From Prorocentrum cordatum (Eukaryota > Sar > Dinophyceae > Prorocentrales > Prorocentraceae), in NCBI GenBank assembly GCA_963575745.1, contig CAUYUJ010021060.1:31001-95000 (forward strand): a stretch of DNA of 64,000 nucleotides, written 5' to 3'. A program made the translations under genes and the position numbers. Each line of letters starts with the position of its first letter. The first letter of the stretch is position 1. Of this stretch, positions 24,620 through 36,300 are shown in pieces. The notes under the pieces were generated by a model. That model had not been told where the DNA came from. It worked only from the letters and a program-made list of their open reading frames with translations, and did no database searches.

Positions 24620-27600
24620 TGGCAGGGCTGTGCGTTTGCTCTTTGCTCTCCGGTTTTTGGACGCTACCAAGTGCTCCAAGGGAGCCCCCCAAGGCTCCCC
24701 AGGAAAGATTTTCCGTGCCCCAGATTCTCTTTGCTCTTGGGGTTTTGAACGCTGCCAAGTGGACGCTACGAAGTCGACGCTACCAAGTTCATTTTGAGAA
24801 AGCAGATGCATTGGCATAAGCTCAGCTCTCTCGATGCATTTTTGCATGAGTTGACTTCCAGGAACTCAGCGAATATGAACATCGAAAACATCGAATTTTA
24901 AGATTTTCAAAACATCTCTATTTTTCCACTCTGTGTCGATTCTGTTCACTCTGACGAGTGAGAGGAGCTCTACCAGGTTCCCGGCGGCGACCAGGTTGAG
25001 GGTTCACCGCCGGCGCCAGCGCGCGCGTCTCGTGCTTGGCTAACTGGATTTTGGACGAAAGCAGCTCTTGGGGTTTTGGACGCTACTTCGAGTCATCCTG
25101 AGAGGTGCTGTGGGTTTTCTGCACTTAACTCGGTTTGTTGGGGGGCTGCAGGACTGGTAATACCTAGCTCTTCGGCATCGATGAGCTAGAGGAATTCCGG
25201 CGCGGGATGAAGCTAGTTGGTCGACCCGACCAGAACGGACAATGTGACAACTTTTGGGTGGTTTTGCGAATATTTTAGAGAGATTTGACTCTTCATTTTG
25301 AGAAAGCAGAATTTTTGCACTTGTAAACGACTATGAGGGCCTCTGCGTCTTACTATGAGATCTATAGTCGCTCTTTTACCATCGAAACACTTGGCGCAAG
25401 CACTACTCGTAGACATGAAAGAAAAAGAATGTTGAGTTTTTCGAGAAATGCTCAGAAGCTCTCGTCTTCCACTCCGAGCACTCTCACGCGTAGAAGGAGC
25501 TCTACGAGGTTCCCGGCAGGAACCAGGTTGACGGTTAACCGCCGCTGCCAGTGACAGGAGTCGATTCGCAGACATCAGACGCGTCTGCCTGTCGCATTCA
25601 GAGGTCAAAAAATATTCACTATGAGCGGAATGTTGGTAGGTGCTGTCGGTTTCCTCAACTTAAGTCGAGCTAGGAAGCTCTGCGAGTCTCCCGACGGTGA
25701 CCAAGCTTGACGGCTTACCGCCGGCGCTCAGTCCCTAAGCTAGCAGCTGGAAGCTTAAGAGTAATTCGGACACTGCCGGGCTAGATGGCTCGGAAAATCT
25801 CGACGGAACTTTGGGTTATTTTTGCGAGTTGAAAATTATGTTCTCAACATTCAATCATTCGTTAGAGCTCTAGCATTTTTTGCCGTGACACTCGACCTTA
25901 TTTTCGCTCGCCATCTTGATCTCAGCTCGATCGGGTGAATATTACTATCGGATTGGCCGTTTTGAGTCATCTTAATACGTGCTGTCGGTTTTCTCAAGAT
26001 AACTCGAGCTTCAGGACAGCTGCAGAGCTGGTGGGCATAGCTAATCGATCTGGAATGATTAGACGCGTTCGCTTGTTGAATCCAGAGGTCTAAACTCGGT
26101 CTGAGCTGCAGGACAGCTGCAGAGCTAATATGTACAGAAACCGATTCAGAATCATCAGTTGCGTTTGTCTGTCGAACCCAGAGCTCTGAACTCGGTCTGC
26201 TGCCCGATCTAGAATCGCGAAACTATTCGTGTTGGTCGAGTCATCTGGAGAAGTGCTCTCGGTTTTCTTCACTCAACTCGCGCTGAGGGGGGCTACAGTT
26301 CTCATGGTCACAGGAGTCGATTTGACGAGATGAGGCGCGTCTGCCTGTCGAATCCAGAGCTCGGAACTCGGTCTGCTGCCCGAATTAGGTCTGTGAAACT
26401 ACTGTATTGTTCGAGCAATCCTGAGAGGTGCTGTCGGTTCCTGCACTAAACTCGGGCTGTAGGGAGGCTGCAGGACAATGTGTTAACTTCGAATCGCTTT
26501 TCCAATCTTTGTGCGAAATTTGAAAATTCGTTTTGTGAGCCGGTTATTTTCTCACCTGTAGTGGGCTATGCCGCGTCTGCCATTAAAATTCTCAGGTCCG
26601 TAGCTGCAATATTACTATCAAAAGACTTGCTGGAACCGACGGCCGTTTCGAGTCATGTTGACACGCGTTGACGGTTTTCTGTGCTTATCTCGAGATTTAG
26701 GACAGCTAGAGAGCTGATACTTTCAGAAACCGATTCAGAATCTTGAGGCGCGTTCGTCTCTTCCATCGAGAGCTCTGAATTCGGTCTGCTGCTCGAGCTA
26801 GGTCCGCAAATCTGTAGGTAATCTTCGAGTGGTTTTGACAAGTGCTGTTGGTTTTCTGCACTTCACTCACGATCCAGAATAGCTACAGAGCTGGTACGCA
26901 CATGATAGGTTTCTGTATCATTAGGCGCGTCCGTCTATTGCATCGAGCGGTCTGAACTCGGTCTGCTACCCGAGCTAGGTCCGCAAAACTATTCGTATTC
27001 TTCAAGTTCTCTTTGCAGGCGCTGTCGGTCTTCTGTGCTTAAACTGAAGCTGTAGCAGAGTTGCAGAGCTAGGACGTACGGAAACCGATCCAGAATCATC
27101 AGGGGCGTTCGGCTGGAGCATCTAGAGCTCTCAACACAGTCTGCTACCCGAGCTAGGTCCGCAACACTATTCGTATGCGATCGTTTTTTTTTCGAACTCA
27201 AGGTGCTTTTTTCTTATTACCTCGAGCTCCAGATGAGCTTGAGAGCTTTTCCGCACAGAAATCTTGAAGAAAACTCCCTCGATGTGTACCGGGCAGCCCC
27301 GCACAAAAGAGCTCTACGAGGCTTCCGGTGGTAACCTGGTTGACGGTAACCTGGCAACGGGAGCTTGACGGTGAGCTCGTAGAGCCCCCCTTAGCAAGTA
27401 CCTCGTAGAGCTCTTCAGCAAAGAGCTAAGAGGAATTCGGGCGCAGGGTGGAGCTAGTCCGTCCGCGGGTTTCAGACACACGCGTTGACGGTTTTCTACC
27501 TCGTAGAGCGATTCGTCACTGATGAGCTAGAGCCTCTCTGACAGCAGCTCAGCTCTCCCGATGTATTTCCTTATGAGTTGACTTCCAGGAACTGAGCGAA

Positions 27601-28358
27601 TGTCAACATCGAAAAATCAAAAATAAAGATTTTCGATTTTTTTGTTTTTTCATAAAAAATTCTCTACTTCGATTCTCAGCACTCTTACCAGTGTGGGAGC
27701 TCTACGAGGTTCCCGGCGGTGACTAGGTTGACGGTTCATCGCCGGCGCCAGTTGGTCAAGCCGGCCCGGGCGGACAATGTGGTGACCTGAGGTCGGTTTT
27801 TCGAAGATGGCGAGAGATTTTGAAATTCGTTTTGCAAATTTGAATTTTCATTCTAATCCTAAGGGCCCTAGCTGCATTATTTCGATCAGAAGACTGGGGG
27901 GAACCAACATTGTGTACGACCGAAAACAACACTTCTTCATTTTTCAAGATTGAGAAGCGTTTTTCTGCTGTTATCTCGGAACCGGCTTGGTCTCAGAGCT
28001 CTACGAGGGCCCCGGCGGTAACCGGGTTGACGGTTTACCGCCGGCTCCCAGTTGGCCCACCCGGCCGGGGCGGACAATGTGATAACTTTTGGGTGGTTTT
28101 GCGAATATTTCAAAGATATTTGACCATTTGTTTTGGGAAAGCAGATTTTTCGCACCTGTGGACGACTATGAGGGCCTCTGCGTCTTATTATGAGCTCTCT
28201 AGGTGCACTTTTATTATCAAAACACTTGGCGAAACCAACTTTATGTCGACCTGAAAAAAATCATGTTTTCTCTTGTTCGAGAAATGCTTCCAGAAGCCCT
28301 CTCTTTTGATGCTGAGCACTCTTACGCGTGCAAGGAGCTCTACGAGGTTCCCGGCGGT
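24620..28358. repeat. Modules and satellite block 6 (copy 2)
   Basis: Counterpart of 3340-7121: AT-rich module 25222-25507, cap at about 25740-25960, monomers to about 27180, hairpin fragments at 27300-27760, AT-rich module to 28340. Here the second hairpin near 28005-28045 is intact, whereas copy 1 (6740-6790) is garbled. No gene is visible. Confidence 0.75.
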
Positions 28359-30299
28359 GACCAGGTTGCCGCTGTCCCTCCTCGGGGATCTCAGCGGTGG
28401 CCTGGCCCGTCGGGGGCCTCCTCAAGCCTGTCTCCTCAGGCTGCCCCCTGGGCGGCCGTGTGCGCGCGGGCGGGCCGTGCGATGGCGGCTTGAGCACCTC
28501 TTGTCTCTGCAGTGGGTGGAGTCAGATTTGTTGTGTGAGTACCCCTTGCTGTGTGGTGCCATGACAACGCAATTTTGTACCTCGTCGACTTCTACTGTGT
28601 ATGCCATATCTCATCCCGAATCTTCTTTCCCATCCTCGTCGTGGCGGCGGAGAGCGAGCAGGCTGAGACTCGCCATGTTTCGACAAGCCCTCTTTGACAT
28701 CCATACTCTGCAGTGCGTTCCAGTGGGGATGCAGTCTCCAGAGGTGGTGCAGTCTCCAGCCGTGGTGCAATCTCCAGAGATCCGTGTGCTAGAGGCTCTG
28801 GGTGTGATGACTGAGTCATTCGACGGAGTCGCTAAACCCGATGGGCCAAATGATCGTGGGAAAGCTTTCTCGTCTTATTCTGTTGCTAATTCTCCAGATG
28901 CGGTGCAGTCTCCAGATGGTGTGCTGGGTTCTGTTTCTCTTCTTCCTGGTGTTCAGAATGAGGAGCTGCAGGACGAGGAGTTGCAGAATGAGGATTTGCA
29001 GAGTGAGGAGGTGCTGAATGAGCAGTTGCATTATTCTCAGCATATTGTTTCTTTGGGTTCCAGCTCTGAAGTTTGCCACGCTTCATCTCCGGACGCTCTG
29101 TCGGATTGTCTTGGGAAGGCTGGGCAGGAAGATCTTATGGTGTGGAAGGAGGTGGAGGAGTCTCCTGATCCAGGTGTTCTGAAAGAGGAGTTGCATGATG
29201 AGGAGTTTCAGGGTTAGGAGTTGCAGAATGAGGAGTTGCGGAATGAGCAGTTGCATTATTCTCATCATAACGGTTCTTTGGCTTCACACCCTGGGAGTTC
29301 CACGACTGTGAGTTTATCTAATGCAGTTGTGAGTTCAGCAGTGACGGAGGACGAGGAGAAACGTGACCATGCAGATTGCTTGTATCAGTTGGCGTGCAAT
29401 TTAAGGATCAGGAATTATTGTTTCCGCAAGTCTGGCTGGGTAAAGCTCGTTCACTCTTTCACGGCTGCCACGCTGTATCGCCTTATGGCCTCGGGTGCCG
29501 AGGAAAAGGCTGTGTTGCTTGAGTCGCTTCTTTGGGATTGCGCGAGGCTTGGTCCGATAGCCAATTTGACCCATCCGTCGACGGATATCAGAGACTTTAT
29601 GCACCACAGACTCGTTCCCAAAAGCGTTACGAAAGCTATGTACGACGTGTTGGAATTTCAGGATGAATGGATGCGTCGCAATGTAATGAACTACCGCGAG
29701 TTGGCGGCCAAGGTCGGACACCCAATTGATTGAGTGATTGAGTGATTGCACATGCTTCTGTTTGTGTTTCTCCCGCACTCTTCCCCGCTGTTTTGCCCCT
29801 GGGTTCGCTTTGGCTCTCTGGGCTTCTCCCGCTCTCCCGCTGGCTTTCCTTCCGCTCTCCGCTGGCAGGTCTCATAAGCGGATTTGCTACGCTCTCTTTG
29901 CTTACATTTGATTTTCAATTCATTCTTTTTCTTTGTTGCATTCACGTCAGTTCATTGACCTTTGAACGTGACTTTCCGTGATTTGTCACGTGGTGCCTCA
30001 AAGTAGGCCTTTGATCTAGTCGACGCTACACTGCTTTTATTTTCAGTGGTGCTGAGACGGTAATCGCTATATGTGGTTACTGCGTGGTCTCGCACTGCTT
30101 TGCTTCCCTCTTTCTATTTTATTTTGTCTTCTCGTTTATTGGCAGTCTTGTGCATATCTGTACAGCTTCGCTGTTTGATTCACCTCTGCTTTAATCTTTG
30201 CAGCTTCGCTGTCTTCCTGTACAGCTTCGCTGTTTAGGTTCTTTGTGTTTAGGCCTGCTCCCATGGGAGCTCGAACCGGCCTTCGCAAAAGACGCAAAA
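28359..30299 (+). mobile_element. ~1.94-kb insert in a hairpin loop (copy 2, clean)
   Basis: The direct repeat GACCAGGTTG lies at 28359-28368 and 30300-30309, and the two halves of a hairpin element flank it, so an empty site can be read in the intact hairpins elsewhere. The insert opens with a GC-rich 5' part and contains one long ORF (28561-29733). It ends with three CAGCTTCGCTGT units and a CGCAAAAGACGCAAAA tail. Tail tandem plus target duplication fits retroposition of an RNA, either a non-autonomous element or a processed transcript. No RT of its own is present. Confidence 0.7.
28561..29733 (+). pseudogene. EELQ-repeat protein ORF, interrupted by TAG
   Basis: From the ATG at 28561 (the frame is open from 28273, but upstream it runs into the hairpin sequence) the ORF gives about 218 residues to a TAG at 29215-29217, then continues in the same frame to TGA at 29731-29733. 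The N-terminal third is Ser/Arg rich; next come SPEVVQ/SPAVVQ/SPDAVQ repeats; then two blocks of 5-residue repeats (NEELQ, DEELQ, NEDLQ, SEEVL) ending in NEQLHYSQH and NEQLHYSHH. The C-terminal ~130 residues look globular (FRKSGWVKLVHSFTAATLYRL ... GHPID) and I do not recognise them. Copy 1 has GAG at the stop position, so TAG is probably a GAG-to-TAG change. Function unknown; likely the element's own product. Confidence 0.5.
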
Positions 30300-33200
30300 G
30301 ACCAGGTTGACGGTTCACCGCCGGCGCCAGTTGGCAAGAAAAACTCGTAGGGCTTCTCGTAGCAGGTTGTTGCTGGAAGCTTAAGAGTAATTCTGGGGCG
30401 CTGGAGAGCTAGTTGGCAAGAAAAATCTCGACGGACCTTTTGGTGACTTTTGGTCGGTTGAAAATTTTGTTCTCGAAATTCAACCATTCGTTAGAGCTCT
30501 AGTATTTTTTCCCGTGCTATTCGATCTTCTTCCCGCTCGCCATCTTGATCTCAGCTCGATCGGGTACCTTTTACTGCCGAAAAGCGTCCGGGCGGGATCG
30601 GCCGTTTCGAGTCATCTTGATACGCGCTGTCGGTATATTGGACTTAACTCGAGATACAGGACAGCTACAGAGCTGGTAAGCACACCTTATCGATTCAGAA
30701 TGATCAGGCGCGTTCGTATGTTGCGTTCAGAGGTCTGAACTCGGTCGCTAGCCGAGCTAGGTCCGCAAACCTATTCGTATTATTCGAGTCATCTTGACAG
30801 GCGCTCTCGGTTTTCTGCACTTAACTCGAGCTATAGGACCGCTACAGAGCTGATACTTGCAGAAACCGATTCAGAATCATCAGTCGCGTTTGTCTGTTGA
30901 ATCCAGAGCTCTGAACTCGGTCTGCTGCCCGATCTAGAATCGCGAAACTATTCGTATTGTTCGAGTCATCTTGAGAGGTGCTGTCCGTTTTCTGCACTGA
31001 ACTCGAGCTGTAGGGGGGCTACTGTGCTGGTGGTCACAGAAATCGATTTGAAGACATCAGGCGCGTCCGCCTGTCGAATCCAGAGCTCGGAACTCAGTCT
31101 GCTGCCCGAACTAGGTCCGCGAAACTATTCGTATTGTTCGAGTCATCCTGAGAGGTGCTCTCGGTTTTCTGCACTTAACTCGGGCTGTAGGGGGGGCCTG
31201 CAGGGCTGGTTGTCACAGGAATCGATTCGGAGACATCAGACGCGTCCGCCTGTCGCATTCAGAGGTCTGAACCAAACTCTTCGTTTTGTTCGAGTCATCT
31301 CCAGAGGTGCTGTCGATTTACGCACGTAACTCGGAGTGTAGGAGAGCTACAGAGCTCGTACATAAGAATCGCAGCGGGGGCGTTCGGGGCTGAAAAACTA
31401 TTCGTTCTCTGATTTTTTTCCGACATTATATATTGTCAGGAAGCTCTACGAGTCCCCCGGCGGTAAGAAAGGTTGACGGTTTACCGCCGGCGCCCAGTAA
31501 TTCCGGGGCGCTGGAGAGCTAGTTGGCAAGAAAAATCTCGACGGACCTTTTGGTGACTTTTGGTCGGTTGAAAATTTTGTTCTCGAAATTCAACCATTCG
31601 TTAGAGCTCTAGTATTTTTTCCCGTGATATTCGATCTTATTCCCGCTCGCCATCTTGATCTCAGCTCGATCGGGTACCTTTTACTGCCAAAAAGCACACG
31701 GGCGGGATCGGCCGTTTCGAGTCATCTTGATACGCGCTGTCAGTTTATTGGACTTAAATCGAGATACAGGACAGCTACACAGCTGGCAAGCACACCGTAT
31801 CGATTCAGAATAATCAGGCGCGTCCGTTTGTTGCATCTAGAGGTCTGAACTCGCTCTGCTAGCCGAGGTAGGTCCGCAAACCTATTCGTATTATTCGAGT
31901 CATCTTGACAGGCGCTCTCGGTTTTCTGTATTAAACTCGAGCTGTAGGACAGCTACAGAGCTGATAGTTACAGAAACCAATTCAAAATAATCAGTCGCGT
32001 TTGTCTGTTGAATCTAGAGCTCTGAACTCGGTCTGCTGCCCGATCTAGAATCGCGAAACTGTTCGTATTGTTCGAGTCATCTTGAGAGGTGCTGTCGGTT
32101 TTCTGCATTTAAATCGGGCTGTAGGGGGGCTACAGTGCAGGTGATCACAGAAATCGATTTGAAGACATCAGGCGCGTCCGCCTGTCGAATCCAGAGCTCG
32201 GAACTCGGTGTGCTGCCCGAACTAGGTCCGCGAAACTATTCGTATTGTTCGAGTCATCCTGAGAGGTGCTCTCGGTTTTCTGCACTTAACTCGGGCTGCA
32301 GGGGAGCTGCAGGGCTGGTAATCACAGGAATCAACTCGGAGACATCAGACGCGTCCGCCTGTCGCATTCAGAGGTCTGAACTCGGTCTGATACTCGAGCT
32401 GGGTTTGCCAAACTATTTGTTTTGTTCGAGTCATCTTGAGAGGTGCTATCGATTTACGCACGTAACTCGGGCTGTAGGAGAGCTACAGAGCTCGTACAGA
32501 AGACAATCGAGAAGCATCGTGGGCGTTCGGCTGTTGCATCGAGAGGTGTGAAATCGCTTGCGCACTATTCGTTCTCTGCAATTCTTTTCGACATTATATA
32601 TTGTCAGGAAGCTCTACGAGTCCCCCGGCGGTAAGAAAGGTTGACGGTTTACCGCCGGCGCCCAGTTAGTCGACCCGACCAGAAAGGACAATGTGGTAAC
32701 TTTTGGGTAGTTTTGCGAATATTTGAAAGATATTTGACCATTTATTTTGAGAGCAGATTTTTCGCACCTGTGAAAGGTTACGAGAGTCAATGCGTCTTCA
32801 TATGAGCTCTCTAGGCGCAGTTTTACTATCCAAACACTTGGGGGAACCAACTTGATGTCGATATGAAAAAATCAATCTTTAATGTTAAAAAAATTGGCTC
32901 TAGAAGCTCTCTCTTTCGACTCTGAGCGCTCTCACGCGTGAAAGGAGCTCTACGAGATTCCCGGCGGTTACCAGGTTGACGGTTCACCGCCGGCGCCAGT
33001 TTTGGATTAGAAGCCGGACGGTGGTGGTGCCCGCCAGCAGCCCATCTTCGCCGCTCCGCGATCCTCGCAGCGCGTCGCCCAACCCAGCAGCGGGTCCGGG
33101 GGCGCTTCCGTCACGCGTTTACGCGTATCATTAGCATCTAAACTTTATTCTCAAAGCAGATCAGCTCTCTAGAGATAGTTCTACTATTCGAAAATGAGCG

Positions 33201-33330
33201 GGAATCGACATCGGAGTGACATGGAAAAATAGAAAGTTGACGTTTTTCGAGAAAGGCCCCGAGAAGCTGTCTGCTTCGATTCTGAGCACTTTCCTGCCTG
33301 CAAGGAGCTCTACGAGGTTCCCGGCGGTGA
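30300..33330. repeat. Satellite block 7 and modules (copy 2)
   Basis: Clean counterpart of 9115-12211: caps at about 30400 and 31500, ~177-bp monomers, hairpins, and an AT-rich module at 32659-32943. It lacks the T/C homopolymer run of copy 1 and contains the 32 nt missing there (about 31895-31927). Confidence 0.8.
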
Positions 33331-33334
33331 CCAG

Positions 33335-36300
33335 ATTCAGCTGGAGGCCAGCTCTGTTTGGCATCAGAGGTGGGACTGACTTCAACGCATAGGCCGCTGT
33401 CGTCGCTTTGTACTTGTTTGTACTGCCTGCTTGTGCTTTCTCCATTATTGTTCTTGCACATGTGTGTATTCTTTGACATTGAGGTACTTTGACAGTTCTG
33501 TGACATTGGAGTATCTTGAGATTGAGGTTACCTGCGTTGTATCGGCGTGCCTGTTTTCATTTTCTTTGAATCGTATCGATCAGATTTCAAGATACTTGAG
33601 TGCGTTATCAGACATTCAGTTATGCAGGTGATTCAAGATACTGAGTGCGTTATCAGACATTCAGTTATCCGAGAGTTACTTCTTGAGTGCGTTATCAGAG
33701 ATTCAATTATCACATCTTTGACGTGAGCATACGACTCTTGTCTTACCGCGGGTTGTTGCGACATATTTCGGACTTTGTGTTTGCGTTGACTCTTGCCATG
33801 CTGTGTGTGTGTCGGACATGCGCGCATGTTGGTATAAGAGCTCCGCGTGTTCTTCACTTTGTTCGGAATAAGAGTTTTGCATTTGCCCACTGCCGACGTG
33901 CCGGCGGAGCTGTAGCTGTTGCGGGCCTGGTGCCGCGCGCGCGGTGGCGTCGCTCGCGTGGGCGACGCCGTGGCTGCTCGGCTCCTGCACCTCGAGGGCC
34001 AGCGCGACGTCGCGTGCAGGGCGGAGGTCGTGGGGGGCGCGCGGTCGCGTGTGTGCTACGCGGACATGAAGCCGCAGGCGATCCCCGACTAGCTAGCCCG
34101 TCTGGTTGCAGCTTCTGAAGCGGGGGCGGGGGACTGCGCGGGGGGTGGCGAGCTGGGCGCGCCTGGAGCGGGCGAGTGTGGGCTTGACGTGGAACCGCGC
34201 TGGGGCGTTCTGGGACCTGGGCGAGCAGCGCATGCTTGCCGCGTCGAGAAGGACGCCGCGGCCGCGGAGGAGCACGAGGAAGTTCTGACAGTCTTCGCGA
34301 GTTCCGTGGCCTATACGGTGTCTGGCCCGACGCCTTCGCTGGTCGGCGTAAGCTGGCCCGCGACGAGGATTTCTGGGAAGCGCAACAGGCGCAGAGGGTT
34401 GCGGGCGTTGCGCGGAAGTGCTCGGAGGACTTCTTGCGTATGTGGGACAGGCGGGAGTGCAGGGGCTGGTTGCGGCTGGCAGGTTGCGGGGGTGACGTGG
34501 CGGGGTGAGGGGTCGCCGGCGATGATCCATTCGCGGGCGGCGGCTGCGGCGGGCCTTCTTCGGGCAGCTGTGTGGGCGGTGGACCAGCTCCGGAGTGTGG
34601 CTCTGGGTCGCAGCGCCCCGGCGACTTCGGGGCGGGCGGGGGCGCGGGTGGGGGCGCAGGCGTGGGTGTTGGCGGCGGCGGCGTCAGCGCTGGTGCAGGA
34701 CGGAGAAAGAGCGAAGGGGGAGAGGATGGAAGAGGAGAAGAGCATGGGGAGGGGGGCGGATTTGGGGGAAGCGGAGGAAAAAGGGCAGGGCTACAACGGA
34801 CAAGACGGAGAGGGAGGGTGCTTCTTGCTGCCAGGCGGCGTTCTTGATTTTCGAGCTTGACGCCCGCGGCGGCGCCGTGCCGTGCCGCGCCCGCGTTCGT
34901 TGTTTTGCGCTGCGCCGTGCCCGTGGCAGCGCGGTAGGTGGAGGTGGAGGAGGTGGGGGAGGCAGAGGAGGTGTGTGGGGGGGTGGAGGATTTTGGCTCG
35001 ATCCCGTTCGTTTCGCATCTCTCCCACCCGCGGTGTTCCTGAATGCCCCCAGAGACCGGAGCAGAGGCTTTGAGGGGAGTTTCTAAGGCTACGCCAGTCC
35101 TCTCCAAGGCCCCCTTGCAGGCGTCCTCGCTGTCGCCAGCTTAAGAAGGCACAGGGCTTCGCGGGGGCCCCGTGGGGCCACGCGAGCATGGGCGGGCAGC
35201 GTTTGGCGAAGGGTCTGGAGGAGTTTCGGCCGGAAGTCACGAGTTTCCCGGGATTGAAATTGGAAGAGCTGCTAAATATTTCGGAAGACCTGCCCAGATC
35301 CTCGCCTGGCGGGCGCTGGCCTTGTATTGGCGGGCGCTCCTTGGAAGGCGGTCGGGAAGGGGCCGTGTCAGTCTTGGGGGGGAGGTTGCCGAGCGGCGGT
35401 CGGCGATGTCCACGCCTGGGGTCGCGGAGGCCCCGCTGCCCGTGCCTGCCGGCTCTAGGTGCCCGCAGCTGTAAAGAGCGGGGGGGCATGGGGGCTGGGC
35501 TGCTGCTTCACTTGGTCGAAAGCAAGCGAGGTCGCCGCGCCCGTCTGCAGTGCGGCGTCCAAGTGGCAGAAGCGGTGGAAAGATATTGGGCCATCGCCAT
35601 GGTCGAAGGGGCCGTTGCATGAGGTTACTGCACGGTTCCGGGGAGATGCGATAGGCGGAGACACTCGACCTTCCATGAGGACGGGAAGCTTGCTCGCCCT
35701 CGCTGAGAGGCCCGCCAGATCTCCAGAGCCCGTCGTCCAGGCCAAGCGGCGGCGCTGGGTGCGCGGCCAAGGCAAAGCCATCGAGCACGTGGGCACTCTG
35801 GCTGTACCTGATGACACAGACGTGGACATCACGCCGGGGGCTGGCTGGTCCAAGCTCCACAAGCGCCTCGAAGCCATTCGGGGCCTCCCAGGATCAGCCG
35901 CGACCAGATCGCGCGCTGTGGGCGCATGTGCGAAGCCCCTATGGCTGTGGTGCTGCCTGTTTTTCTCCCTGGCGCCGCCCCAGGCCACGGGTGAGGTGAT
36001 GAGGGCCGTCTTACGGACGAAATGCACGTGGTGGTGCAGGGGGCGCTTCTGGGCCCTCAACTTCAACCTGCACCCAGTATTTACCGCGGTTCTCACGGCG
36101 ATCGAGAGGATCACGACGTGGGACCTGGAGTAGAGCTATTTCTTGAAGCGCAATTTCGAGCAGTACCTGGATGCCGTGGGCCTGGACTTCCTGACCTTCC
36201 ACGAGGGCCGCGGCGTCCGTTTCGGCCTTCGTGAACAAGAGCACGACCACCGAGTCGTCCGGTTTTTTGGTCGGCGCAAGACCTTTTGGAGCGACGAAGG

